Below, piece by piece: positions 18,344-26,586 of a stretch of 45,679 nt of DNA; within the stretch, counting starts at the first letter, position 1, and each line of letters starts with the position of its first letter. A model generated the notes under the pieces. The model was not told the DNA's origin. It saw only the letters and a list, made by a program, of their open reading frames with translations, and did no database searches. The position numbers and the translations under genes were made by a program. Origin of the DNA: Candidatus Cloacimonetes bacterium 4572_55 (GTDB lineage Bacteria; 4572-55); contig NBMB01000018.1 in the NCBI GenBank assembly GCA_002084765.1, forward strand, positions 1 through 45,679, given 5' to 3'.

Positions 18344-18819
18344 AATAGCATTTCCATAAGATAAAGGTACGTAAAAGAATAAAAGAAATAAAAATAGCAT
18401 CGTCAATTATCCGTCAATCACCTCCTTGAATCGGATCAGTTCGACTTATCAGGGCGATATTCATCGCCATGTGCACATCTGCAAAAAACGTGGGGTTTGC
18501 CTATTTACTAAAGCACTTTTTACGCATTTAATATAACCGTTAAATCATAGATCGAAAAGGATAATTTATTCCAGTTTATCGATTCGTTTCGCGAATGGGA
18601 CAGCAAATAGAAATCTCTGCTACAACGCATTCAGATAATAAAAAATCCACCAATCGAAGCCAACAATATAAGGATATGTCTGAAAAGCTCTCTGAATTTA
18701 GAAATTAAGTGTTGAATATTTTCATATTTTCTGATAACTTAAGCACTCTAAAATTTTTTCTGTTATGAAACCGCGAATGTATGGCAGCGTAACTCAAAGT
18801 AATCAAAAGGAAGGTTGCG
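18344..18819 (+). other. Divergent intergenic region, no gene seen
   Basis: This 476-base stretch separates the leftward caspases from the rightward vWA gene, so promoters for both should lie here. I see small inverted motifs (ggcga/tcgcc near 18453, attcg/cgaat near 18583) but no convincing -35/-10 pair and no coding frame. Confidence 0.4.
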
Positions 18820-20085
18820 ATGAAAAAGTCGATCGTTATCATGTTAGTTCTGTTAGGGGTATCTTATTGTCTTCATGCCCTGTCGGTTCCAAAGACAGAA
18901 GTCACTCTGGTTATCGACAGCTCGGCAGGAATGGAAGACGAGTTGGAAAGCCTCCAAACCGATTTCCCCAAACTTTTTGCCGAACTGCAAAAGGGAAGTC
19001 CGGTTCCGCAAATTCGCTTCGGAGCGACCGCGTATCGAGATCAGGGAGATAGCTGTGTGATCCAATCTTTTAAATTAACCGACGATCCGGAAAAATTTTC
19101 TGCGAATCTGAAAGATATCGAAGCCTTTGGCGGAGGCGATACCGAAGAAGATATCGCGGCGGCTTTGCAATCTGCTCTGGATGATATGGATCAAAACGGA
19201 GAGCCCAGCTCGGAGCGCATCATCTTTCTGGTCGGCGACGCAGGACCGCATTCCAAATCGAATGACGAGAAGCAGGAATATCAAAAAGTGATCGCCGCGC
19301 TTGTTGACGCGGGCGTGATTGTTCACGCGCTGGCTTGCCGAACTATATCCCCACAAGGCGCGACTGCGTTTCAAGAAATTGCAAAAGCTACGGGCGGAAA
19401 ATTCATCCATCTCGCCTATTGCCAAGAGCTTTCCACAACGGACAAAGAAATCCGGTTTTCTGTGAGCCAAGTGAACAGAAGTCTGATCGTCTCTCCTACC
19501 GATCTATGGCGGGAAGGGATAGACGCGTTGCAAGCATCTGGTTTATTTTATCGGAATCCGCCGAAGCCGGGCAGGGGATATGATTCTGGCGAATATGAAT
19601 TCACAGGAAATGTTCGGGTCGAGAATAATGCCGCTGACATGATTTTGACCTGTTTGAAAACTCGGCTCCAAAGCCACAGCGTGAGGTTTCCACCGCCTTT
19701 TGACCACGGCGAAAATGTGGAGATCAAAAATAGCTTTAACGGATCATATAGCGGCGTCACAGAAGCCCGTCGGGAAGCGGTGAAGTCCCAGAGGGAATGG
19801 GAAGCTGTCTGGAATGAGATTCATCGGATTCGTATGCCAAAGCCGGAGCTGCCAGAGGTGGATTTTGAGCAAGATATGCTTCTGGTCGCTTTTCTGGGAC
19901 AACGCAATACTGGGGGACATAATATTCGGATCGTCCGAGCACTGGATACGAAGGAGAGCCGCTATGCGTTGATCAAGGAGACAAAGCCCCAAGGAGGCAT
20001 GGTGACAATGGCGCTGACTCAGCCGTATCATATTGTGATTGTCCCAAGAACCGATAAACCAGTCAGATTTGTCGCGGACCAATAG
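18820..20085 (+). CDS. Exported vWA-domain protein with PrcB-like C-terminal domain
   Basis: ATG 18820 follows GGAAGG. A signal peptide covers residues 1-20. A von Willebrand A domain begins at VTLVIDSSAGM (Asp33). The MIDAS is a variant, DxSxG in place of DxSxS, while the downstream Thr (GGDTEEDIAAAL) and Asp (LVGDAGPHSKS) are present. The domain runs to about residue 210. The last ~100 residues match the PrcB C-terminal pattern (SQREWEAVWNEIH, VDFEQDMLLVAFLGQR, NTGGHNIRIV, GMVTMALTQPYHIVIVP). vWA domains bind ligands through a metal; PrcB domains occur in Bacteroidetes/spirochete protease complexes. Probably periplasmic. Followed after 16 bases by an envelope gene. Confidence 0.8.
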   Translation: MKKSIVIMLVLLGVSYCLHALSVPKTEVTLVIDSSAGMEDELESLQTDFPKLFAELQKGSPVPQIRFGATAYRDQGDSCVIQSFKLTDDPEKFSANLKDIEAFGGGDTEEDIAAALQSALDDMDQNGEPSSERIIFLVGDAGPHSKSNDEKQEYQKVIAALVDAGVIVHALACRTISPQGATAFQEIAKATGGKFIHLAYCQELSTTDKEIRFSVSQVNRSLIVSPTDLWREGIDALQASGLFYRNPPKPGRGYDSGEYEFTGNVRVENNAADMILTCLKTRLQSHSVRFPPPFDHGENVEIKNSFNGSYSGVTEARREAVKSQREWEAVWNEIHRIRMPKPELPEVDFEQDMLLVAFLGQRNTGGHNIRIVRALDTKESRYALIKETKPQGGMVTMALTQPYHIVIVPRTDKPVRFVADQ

Positions 20086-20101
20086 GACTATTTTCCGAGA
20101 T

Positions 20102-21550
20102 ATGGTGAGAAAAACGATCCTGATATATTCTGTTTTCGTCGCTCTCATCGCGTTTATTCCAGACGCCCGCTCGGATCAATCGCTACAAATCGAGGAAGCG
20201 GTCAGGCAATTTGTCGATACAATCCTCCGGGATATTCCCGTCAGCCGAACCATTCGACTCGACGAAATCCAATCGACTGAATCTGATCTTCCGGAAACGG
20301 AAAATGCTCTAATAGAAAAAATCAGCGGCATATTGGCAATCGCGCTGATTGACGCAGGTTATACTGTGACAAGAGTATATCCAACGGATCACGCAGTCCA
20401 AATTTATGGGCGGCTGGATGTCTCCAAAACTGAGGAGAAACGGTCGCTCATTTTAAATTTGACCTTCCAAACAGCCGACCTCACCCGTTCATACTCCTAT
20501 TCCTTGTTAGAGATCGCTACAACGAAAAATCGCCTCTCGCCAATCCTGTTCGGAGAAATTGCATATCTCGCTGGAGGGGAGATCGAGTCCTTTGATCCGG
20601 GCGATGAGCATGCTACCCACACCTCGACCGTGAATGAGCGGGATATCATGCTGGGCGTCAAGGCGGGAGCTCAGAGCCGGGTTCAAGCCACTGCGGCGTT
20701 CCGCACCCGTAGCAGTTTTGGTCAAGATCGTATCGAGGTGGAGCGCGCGCATATCCAAGCAGACTTTGATCGAATCTCCTTGCTGAGCGGCATCTATCGA
20801 TTGCGTCCGGGTCACGGATCCCGATATCTTAACGCCACTGTTCAGCGTCCCTATTGGAAAAAAGGGCTGATATTCGACTCACGCGTGAGCGGACTCCGAG
20901 TCCGAATGAATCGCGGCTCCTATTCGCTGGAGGGGCAGATCGCTACGAATCGGAACCCATCAGCAGTCGCCGCGCTGCGCCCCAGAATTTGCACGGATAA
21001 AGTCGATCTGTCGCTGATCGCTCTCTATGTCAATCGGGACGACCAGTATAACGACACCGCGTATCTGATCGGCTCGGAAGCGACTTATCGGCATGACCCG
21101 TCGCTTTTTTTTTATGCCGCGGGAAGCCATTGCCATTACCATGGAAAGGGCGTGAATATCGAGCGGGAGATCGACATTCTTTTCTCGGAATATGACTGGA
21201 ATTTGACCCGATCTGCGCGGTGGAGGATTCACGGCGCGTATCTCGCTATCATCGAGCGATTCTCGGCAGAAAGCCCGCTTGATGGAAATTCCCGACTCGA
21301 TCAGACATTTTTTCAGGCAATTGAGTTTCTCGCAAATAAATCGGTTACAGTGGCTCTCGATTATGAGCGATTCGATATAGGCGATTTTTATCAAACCGAC
21401 GTCACGGCAAGAATCTGCCTCCATCCCGATCCAAACGGCTCTCTTATCGGAATTCCTTATGGAAAAATCATACTGCGAGCTCGCGCGATTTTCCCAGAAA
21501 TCGGACGAAAAACCCTCTTCTTCGGAGTGGAAGGACAGACTTTTTTTTGA
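20102..21550 (+). CDS. Exported protein, probable outer-membrane beta-barrel
   Basis: ATG 20102 begins a signal peptide (VRKTILIYSVFVALIAFIPDARS); the frame is open back to 20039, inside the vWA gene. Residues ~25-150 form a periplasmic alpha/beta-looking part (EEAVRQFVDTILRDIPVSRT). The rest has alternating hydrophobic strands with many Arg/Tyr/Gly and ends in Phe-Phe (VEGQTFF), the typical C-terminal mark of a barrel protein recognised by BamA. No family recognised. The TGA stop lies 2 bases before the ATG of the deacetylase, so coupling is likely. Confidence 0.6.
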   Translation: MVRKTILIYSVFVALIAFIPDARSDQSLQIEEAVRQFVDTILRDIPVSRTIRLDEIQSTESDLPETENALIEKISGILAIALIDAGYTVTRVYPTDHAVQIYGRLDVSKTEEKRSLILNLTFQTADLTRSYSYSLLEIATTKNRLSPILFGEIAYLAGGEIESFDPGDEHATHTSTVNERDIMLGVKAGAQSRVQATAAFRTRSSFGQDRIEVERAHIQADFDRISLLSGIYRLRPGHGSRYLNATVQRPYWKKGLIFDSRVSGLRVRMNRGSYSLEGQIATNRNPSAVAALRPRICTDKVDLSLIALYVNRDDQYNDTAYLIGSEATYRHDPSLFFYAAGSHCHYHGKGVNIEREIDILFSEYDWNLTRSARWRIHGAYLAIIERFSAESPLDGNSRLDQTFFQAIEFLANKSVTVALDYERFDIGDFYQTDVTARICLHPDPNGSLIGIPYGKIILRARAIFPEIGRKTLFFGVEGQTFF

Positions 21551-21552
21551 AT

Positions 21553-22281
21553 ATGAAAACAGCTTTGCTTATCACGATATGTTTCTTGTTCCACTGCTCT
21601 GAACTCACTGATACGGGTCCGGCTGGGGACGCGCGCATTATCTTGACGTTCGACGACGCGCATAAAAGCATCTACACCAAAGCCTTTCCGATCATGCAGA
21701 GCCGTGGTTTTGTCGGGGTCAATTATGTTCCCACGGGTTTTATTGGATCGCCCAACTCTCTGAATACCGAAGAGTTGCGCCGTATGGAGGAGTCGGGTTG
21801 GGAGACTGGGGGTCATACTGTGAGTCACCCAAATTTGACAGCGATCCCTATCGAAGAGGCAGAACGGGAAATTCTGGAGGGACAAAATTTTCTGCGCAAA
21901 AACGACTTAAGTTGCCGGACATTTGCCCTGCCTTCAGGTCATGCCAACGAGCAGGTCATGGCGATTATTAAAGAACATTTCGAAAGCTGTCGGGGAAGCG
22001 AGGATTTCAAGATGAAATGCCCTAACGGATATTCCGATTCTCTTGATCCATATAGCTTGGGATATTATTTTGTCAACCATACCACCTCTGTCGATGATAT
22101 CAAATCTCGAATTTTGCGGGGAATTGTCAACCAAGAGTGTCTGATCATTATCGGCTTTCATAAGATTATTGCTGATAAAGAGGGCGTGGTCGGAGCAATT
22201 ACACCCTCCGAATTTCGTGAATTGCTGGAGTTTATTGAGAATAGGGGGCTCAAAACGATAACCATTTCAGATGCTTTCTGA
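21553..22281 (+). CDS. Polysaccharide deacetylase (NodB-fold), exported
   Basis: Start is ATG 21553, two bases past the preceding stop. A short hydrophobic leader (ALLITICFLFHC) could be a signal peptide or, less surely, a lipoprotein signal. The NodB fold is shown by IILTFDDAHKS, carrying the catalytic and metal-binding Asp pair, and GGHTVSHPNLTAIP with the two metal His. Later motifs include FALPSGHAN in place of the usual RxPxG and IIIGFHKI near the C-terminus. It would remove acetyl groups from a cell-wall or exopolysaccharide. At 242 residues it is compact. Last gene of the three-gene envelope unit. Confidence 0.85.
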   Translation: MKTALLITICFLFHCSELTDTGPAGDARIILTFDDAHKSIYTKAFPIMQSRGFVGVNYVPTGFIGSPNSLNTEELRRMEESGWETGGHTVSHPNLTAIPIEEAEREILEGQNFLRKNDLSCRTFALPSGHANEQVMAIIKEHFESCRGSEDFKMKCPNGYSDSLDPYSLGYYFVNHTTSVDDIKSRILRGIVNQECLIIIGFHKIIADKEGVVGAITPSEFRELLEFIENRGLKTITISDAF

Positions 22282-22364
22282 GTTTTTACCAATCTAAAAA
22301 TGAGATACAAATCCATAAAATAATGAATTTTTTGTTAGCAATTTTCTGTTTTATGCGTTATTAT

Positions 22365-22394
22365 TTGACTTTATGGCATTATAATGGGTATACT
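22365..22394 (+). promoter_or_regulatory. Sigma-70-type promoter before brnA
   Basis: TTGACT (22365-22370), an 18-base spacer, then TATACT (22389-22394). Transcription would start near 22401, leaving a leader of some 30 bases before the antitoxin frame. The last base of the -10 box is the first base of an IS-end-like repeat. Confidence 0.5.
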
Positions 22395-22416
22395 GGACTA
22401 AAAAATTTGGACAATT
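22394..22416 (+). repeat. Direct repeat copy 1, IS3-end-like
   Basis: Starts TGGACTAAAAAATTTGGACA and matches 22726-22748 at 19 of 23 positions in the same orientation. The pattern TGxxCT...GGACA resembles terminal repeats of IS3-family elements (inference from memory). Confidence 0.6.
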
Positions 22417-22434
22417 ACTACTACAAAAACGAAT

Positions 22435-22665
22435 TTGGAGCGCGTTGACGCCATGACCGATGAGATGATTGATACATCGGACATCCCACCATTAACTGAG
22501 GATTTCTTCTCCACAGCAAAGTGGCGGATGCCTAAATCGAAAGTGAAAATCGAGTTAGAAATTGAGCCCGAAGTTCTCGAATGGTTCAAAGCTCAGGGTG
22601 CTGATTGGAAGCATCAATTAACTGCTGCGGTTCGGATTTATGCGCATGCTCATAAAGTTGCATGA
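22435..22665 (+). CDS. brnA: BrnA-family antitoxin, orphan
   Basis: BrnA neutralises the BrnT ribonuclease toxin and represses its own operon through a ribbon-helix-helix-like end. The family signature is clear: VDAMTDEMIDTSDIPPLTED, FFSTAKWRMP, then VLEWFKAQGADWKHQLTAAV. I give TTG 22435 as start because family homology (ERVDAMTDE) begins before the first ATG at 22453; ATG 22453 preceded distantly by GGAG is the alternative. No brnT lies upstream, where it normally would, so this is a solitary antitoxin. It sits between two IS-end-like repeats. Confidence 0.8.
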   Translation: MERVDAMTDEMIDTSDIPPLTEDFFSTAKWRMPKSKVKIELEIEPEVLEWFKAQGADWKHQLTAAVRIYAHAHKVA

Positions 22666-22725
22666 CGAACTAAAAAATCGTTTTAGGCGATCCGCTCCGC
22701 TCTGTGTTCGCTTTCATGTATATAA

Positions 22726-22748
22726 TGAACTGGAAAATTCGGACAATT
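22726..22748 (+). repeat. Direct repeat copy 2, IS3-end-like
   Basis: Starts TGAACTGGAAAATTCGGACA; see copy at 22394. The two copies bracket brnA in direct orientation, with no transposase between or beside them. Confidence 0.6.
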
Positions 22749-22842
22749 CTATGGCGTGCATTCAAAAATATTTACGGCTAAGCGGAGTCCACCATATATA
22801 ACTTGATTCCTTTGTGATTCTAAAAAGCAGGAGAATAATTTA

Positions 22843-25092
22843 ATGTCTGATCCGAGCCAATACAATTATTATTTTGAAAATGGCGATCTTGGGGACGATA
22901 CCCTCATCGTTATCGACCTGGTCGGCGAGGAATTCATCTCTCAGCCATTTCGTTTTGTGATCAACCTGAATTCAGAGGACTCCGAGATCGATTTCATAGA
23001 CGTGGTGAATCAACCCGCGACCTTGATTATGATGCGCGGGGGCGAGCCTGTCAAAATTCACGGCCTGGTCGCAAATTTTCAGCAGCATGGTCGCAACGAG
23101 GATTGGACAGCCTATCGCGCTACGCTTGTTCCTCGAATCTGGCGTTTGTCGCTCTATTTCCAAAGCCGTATCTATCAGAATCTGAACGTGGAGGAAGTGA
23201 TCGTCAAAGTTTTAGAGAACGCTGGATTCTCTTCTGGGACAGATTTCCGCATTTCCCTTTCAGAGAGCTATTCCCCGAGTGAATATTGCGTCCAGTATCA
23301 AGAGACCGACCTGAGTTTTATCAGCCGCTTGATGGAGCACGAGGGGATCCATTATTATTTTGAACATGAAGAAGACCGAGATGTGATGGTGATTACGGAT
23401 CAGGCTGCAGAAAATCCGTTGATAGAAGACGAAAGCTCGATACCGTATAATTTGGGGCGAGGCATGTCTCCCGGCGAACCGGAATCGGTGCAGGAATTCA
23501 TTTGTCAAGAGCAGTTGGTCGCCGGCAAAGTGGCACTGAAAGACTACAATTATCGAACCCCAGAAGTGACGCTTTTTTCCGAAGAAGAACTGGATAGCGA
23601 TATCCCTATGCCAGGTCTTCATTATGAATATGGACATCACTACAAAACTCAGGGCGAAGGGGATCGTCTCGCAATAGTGCGGATGGAAGAGATTGGCTGC
23701 AAACAGCGTATTATGATTGGCAATACCACATGTCAAGGATTGCGCGCTGGTTATAAATTTGATCTGAGAAATCACTATCGGGGCGATTTAAACCGCACTT
23801 ATCTAATTACTAAGGTGACGCATAAAGGTTCTCAAGGCGGGGCGTTTCGCAATACCCTGGGGAATACGGAAGGCTTTACGTATTACAATGATGTGACCTG
23901 CATCCCGGCGGATACTCCCTATCGTCCCCCGCGCCTGACGCCAAAGCCCAAAGTCAATGGAATTATGACGGCTAAAAATGAGACTGCCGGCGGTGATTAT
24001 TCCCATATCGACGAGCAGGGACGGTATAAGACCAAAATGTTTTTTGACCTCGAGGAGTTGGACCCAGCGAGCCACACCCGACCCATCCGGATGGCGCAAC
24101 CGTATAGCGGACCCGACTATGGCATGCACTTCCCCAACCACGCCGAGACCGAGATGGTCTGGGCTTGCGTGAATGGCGATCCTGACCGACCGTTGGCACT
24201 GTCGACTGTGCCGAATCCGTCGAATACCTCGCCTTCCTTGGCAGCGAATAATTTCCAAAATATTCTTCGTTCTATGCGGCAAAATGAGCTTCGATTCGAC
24301 GATACGATCGGCGATGAAGAGGTCTATATAAACGCTACTTACGATACCCGGATCAATACGAATCATGATAAAGACCAAACCACTGGAAATAATGAAACCT
24401 TGTCTATCGGGAATGACCGGACTAAAGATGTGGGACATGACGAGAACTCGAGCATTGGGCATGATCGTAATAAATCGGTCGGAAATAACCAAAGTGAGCG
24501 GGTCGGGAAAAATAAATCCATCAATGTCGGGGACCACCACAGCGAAAATATCGGTAAAAATAAGCGGTTAGATGTCGGTAAAGACCATTCTGAGTCGATC
24601 GGTAAAAATATGAATATCACCATCGGCAGCAACCTGATTGAGCGAATCCAATCCAATAATAAGCAGACCGTGGGCAAGAACCAGGTCATTAAAATCGGTG
24701 AAAATCAGGAAGTCGAAATCGGCAAGGACCATTTGCTGAAAATCCTGGAAAATTCGGAGATCGAAATCGGCAAGGATCTGGAGGAGAAGGTCAAGGGAAA
24801 ATATACCGAAAATGTGACTAAAGAGTATGAGCTGTCAGCAAAAAAGATAAAATTGCTGGCTGATGATGAAATCGAGATCGTGACCGGAATGAGCAAGATC
24901 TTGATGAAAAAGAATGGCGATATCAAAATTACCGGTAAGAAAATCGAAATTCAGGGTACGCAATCCATTAAGCTCAACGCCATGAAGGTCACATCGGAAG
25001 CCTCGATGAAGAACCTGACCAAAGGCACAATGGTTAATGTGGAGGCTTCGGGGATTAACACCATTAAAGGTGCTTTGGTGAAAATCAACTAA
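22843..25092 (+). CDS. vgrG: Type VI secretion tip protein VgrG (TssI)
   Basis: VgrG trimers form the spike on the Hcp tube and carry effectors. ATG 22843 follows AGGAG. The gp27-like base (residues ~1-350) shows SQPFRFVINLNSE, ESYSPSEYCVQYQETDLSFI and RLMEHEGIHYYFEHEE. A gp5-like OB-fold lies at ~380-460 (YSHIDEQGRYKTKMFF, RMAQPYSGPDYGMHFPNHA). From ~495 a long run of short Gly-Asn/Lys repeats (IGNDRTKDVGHDENSSIGHD) forms the needle-like beta-helix, ending with a DUF2345-like tail (IKLNAMKVTSEASM). No toxin domain is attached, so cargo is carried through PAAR and adaptors downstream. No baseplate or sheath genes are in this window. Confidence 0.96.
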   Translation: MSDPSQYNYYFENGDLGDDTLIVIDLVGEEFISQPFRFVINLNSEDSEIDFIDVVNQPATLIMMRGGEPVKIHGLVANFQQHGRNEDWTAYRATLVPRIWRLSLYFQSRIYQNLNVEEVIVKVLENAGFSSGTDFRISLSESYSPSEYCVQYQETDLSFISRLMEHEGIHYYFEHEEDRDVMVITDQAAENPLIEDESSIPYNLGRGMSPGEPESVQEFICQEQLVAGKVALKDYNYRTPEVTLFSEEELDSDIPMPGLHYEYGHHYKTQGEGDRLAIVRMEEIGCKQRIMIGNTTCQGLRAGYKFDLRNHYRGDLNRTYLITKVTHKGSQGGAFRNTLGNTEGFTYYNDVTCIPADTPYRPPRLTPKPKVNGIMTAKNETAGGDYSHIDEQGRYKTKMFFDLEELDPASHTRPIRMAQPYSGPDYGMHFPNHAETEMVWACVNGDPDRPLALSTVPNPSNTSPSLAANNFQNILRSMRQNELRFDDTIGDEEVYINATYDTRINTNHDKDQTTGNNETLSIGNDRTKDVGHDENSSIGHDRNKSVGNNQSERVGKNKSINVGDHHSENIGKNKRLDVGKDHSESIGKNMNITIGSNLIERIQSNNKQTVGKNQVIKIGENQEVEIGKDHLLKILENSEIEIGKDLEEKVKGKYTENVTKEYELSAKKIKLLADDEIEIVTGMSKILMKKNGDIKITGKKIEIQGTQSIKLNAMKVTSEASMKNLTKGTMVNVEASGINTIKGALVKIN

Positions 25093-25104
25093 TTACACGT
25101 AAAA

Positions 25105-25125
25105 TCACAAGGGAAAATCTTGTGA
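25105..25125 (+). promoter_or_regulatory. Hairpin between vgrG and PAAR gene
   Basis: Perfect 7-bp stem TCACAAG/CTTGTGA with a 7-base loop, 12 bases after the vgrG stop. A weak T-run follows after ten bases. Possibly an attenuator lowering expression of the downstream genes. Confidence 0.4.
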
Positions 25126-25159
25126 ATTCGACCAATTTTTCTATTTTAAAGGAGTTTCC

Positions 25160-25519
25160 GTGGGCTTACCCGCCGCTCGTGTAACAGACATGCACACCTG
25201 TCCGATGATCAACCCAGGACCTGTCCCCCATGTGGGCGGACCGATCCTGCCGCCTGGTTGCCCGACAGTGTTGATCGGCAATTTGCCAGCAGCCCGTATG
25301 GGCGATATGGCGACATGCGTCGGTCCCCCGGACGTGATTGCCCGGGGCGCAGTCAATGTGCTCATCGGCGGCAAACCGGCTGCCCGCATGACCGATAATA
25401 CCGCTCATGGAGGGATAATTGTCGGGGGCTTCCCCACGGTGCTGATTGGCATGGCGTCAGCTCAGGCGCAGGCTTTTCAAAATGCGTCAAAGGCGGCCCG
25501 TCCTTTTTGCGAACCCTGA
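25160..25519 (+). CDS. PAAR-domain spike-tip protein, possibly 5' part of a PAAR-effector gene
   Basis: PAAR proteins sharpen the VgrG spike and attach effectors. The start is GTG 25160 with AAAGGAG upstream. The PAAR fold shows PAARVTDMHTCPMINPGPVP, GNLPAARMGDMATCVGPPD and GGKPAARMTDNTAHGGII. The tail FQNASKAARPFCEP ends at TGA 25517-25519. The next gene is in the same frame with only 21 bases between, and opens with two more copies of the tail motif (ALKHAAELGLPSCEMC, TLRNAAEAGQPFCEDC). In that alignment the TGA stands where the others have Cys (TGC). The gene may therefore be the first part of one PAAR-effector protein interrupted, or read through, at this codon. Confidence 0.9.
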   Translation: MGLPAARVTDMHTCPMINPGPVPHVGGPILPPGCPTVLIGNLPAARMGDMATCVGPPDVIARGAVNVLIGGKPAARMTDNTAHGGIIVGGFPTVLIGMASAQAQAFQNASKAARPFCEP

Positions 25520-25524
25520 CTGCA

Positions 25525-25543
25525 CACACCGCCCCACGGTGTG
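25525..25543 (+). other. Hairpin immediately after the in-frame TGA
   Basis: Perfect stem CACACCG (25525-25531) with CGGTGTG (25537-25543), loop CCCCA, starting 5 bases after the stop codon. Position suits a readthrough or recoding stimulator. The loop lacks the G-rich apex of known bacterial SECIS elements and is nearer to the stop than usual. The GTG candidate start of the next gene is inside the 3' arm. Confidence 0.6.
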
Positions 25544-26572
25544 GAGCCTTCACCCCAATCGGAAGCTTTAAAGCACGCGGCTGAACTCGGATTGCCTTCT
25601 TGCGAAATGTGCAACCCGGAACAAACCGCCCAAAGTTCTGTGCTGCAGCCAACCACTTCGCCGGAAGATCTGGCACCGTCTGATCAGGCCGAAACGCTGA
25701 GGAACGCTGCTGAAGCGGGTCAACCTTTTTGTGAGGATTGCTCCGCGCCGACTAAAGCCATGAGCACGAGCGATAAAATTGTGGCGGGTTTGGCGGCAAT
25801 TGGTTCTCTGAGCGCGGCGGCTTATTTTGGCGGTAAAACAGATGCTGCGCTTCAGATTCTTGATTTGTATGGCAAAATACCCGGTAGGGATCTTTCACTA
25901 TTACAAAAAATAGGAGCTCAAGAGATCATAAATTTACCCAAATTGGTAACAAATCTGAAGGGTTTGCATCAAATGAGTGTTACTTATGGTAAAACCGGCT
26001 ATTTCAACATTGCTAAGAATAATTTATTTAACATGCCACCTGGTCGCTATAATCCATCTACCTTAGCGACTCGCTTTCAATTTGCAACGACCGCAGGTCG
26101 TAGAATATTGGGACAGGCTGGCGCATTGGGTGCCGCGCTTGAGGTTGGAGGGGAAATTTTTGAATACGCGATCGATCCGGATAAGGATTTTTTATCAGCA
26201 GAATTTGCTGAGGGTGCTGGTAAAGCGACCGTCAAGGGTGGATTGAAGGGAGCAACCGGAGCCATTATTATCGGTAAATCAACTGCAATCGGTGCTGCAA
26301 TCGGTGCGCCTTTTTTTGGAGCTGGCGCAGTTGTGGGAGGAGCAGTCGGATTTGTTGTTGGCGTTGGGCTTTCAGTTGGAGCTGGAGACATTATTGATCG
26401 AGCAGTCGATGCGACTTGGGAGAAAGCAAAGGAATATGGCCCGAAAGTTTGGAATGCCAGTGTCGATAAAGCCAAAGATATAGGAAACGCTATTGGCGAC
26501 GGCACCCAAAAAGCCTGGGATGGCGCAAAAAAGACTGGTGAATTTATCAAAAGCGGATTTGGATTATTTTAA
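25541..26572 (+). CDS. Glycine-zipper effector candidate with CxxC repeats
   Basis: The first start codon in this frame is GTG 25541, but it has no ribosome site and sits in a hairpin arm; the frame is open back to the TGA of the PAAR gene. Two N-terminal repeats carry CEMC and CEDC. A hydrophobic Gly/Ala stretch follows near residue 80 (VAGLAAIGSLSAAAYFGG). A long glycine-zipper region at ~225-290 (GAAIGAPFFGAGAVVGGAVG) resembles membrane-inserting parts of PAAR-linked toxins. The C-terminal end is amphipathic and Lys-rich. I infer a pore-forming or membrane-passing effector; no enzymatic motif is seen. The TPR gene begins 14 bases after the stop. Confidence 0.7.
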   Translation: MEPSPQSEALKHAAELGLPSCEMCNPEQTAQSSVLQPTTSPEDLAPSDQAETLRNAAEAGQPFCEDCSAPTKAMSTSDKIVAGLAAIGSLSAAAYFGGKTDAALQILDLYGKIPGRDLSLLQKIGAQEIINLPKLVTNLKGLHQMSVTYGKTGYFNIAKNNLFNMPPGRYNPSTLATRFQFATTAGRRILGQAGALGAALEVGGEIFEYAIDPDKDFLSAEFAEGAGKATVKGGLKGATGAIIIGKSTAIGAAIGAPFFGAGAVVGGAVGFVVGVGLSVGAGDIIDRAVDATWEKAKEYGPKVWNASVDKAKDIGNAIGDGTQKAWDGAKKTGEFIKSGFGLF

Positions 26573-26586
26573 AAGGATTTTCGAAT

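Noticed and set aside
22365-22385. TTGACT with TATAAT at 22380 as a promoter
   Set aside because: Spacer is only 9 bases; the TATACT at 22389 with 18-base spacing fits better.
23803-24540. 245-codon minus-strand ORF inside vgrG
   Set aside because: Antisense shadow of the repetitive Gly/Asn coding stretch of VgrG.
25517-25519. TGA as a reassigned sense codon in this genome
   Set aside because: TGA ends several well-defined genes here (outer-membrane factor, deacetylase, brnA, AlbA_2), so global reassignment is excluded.
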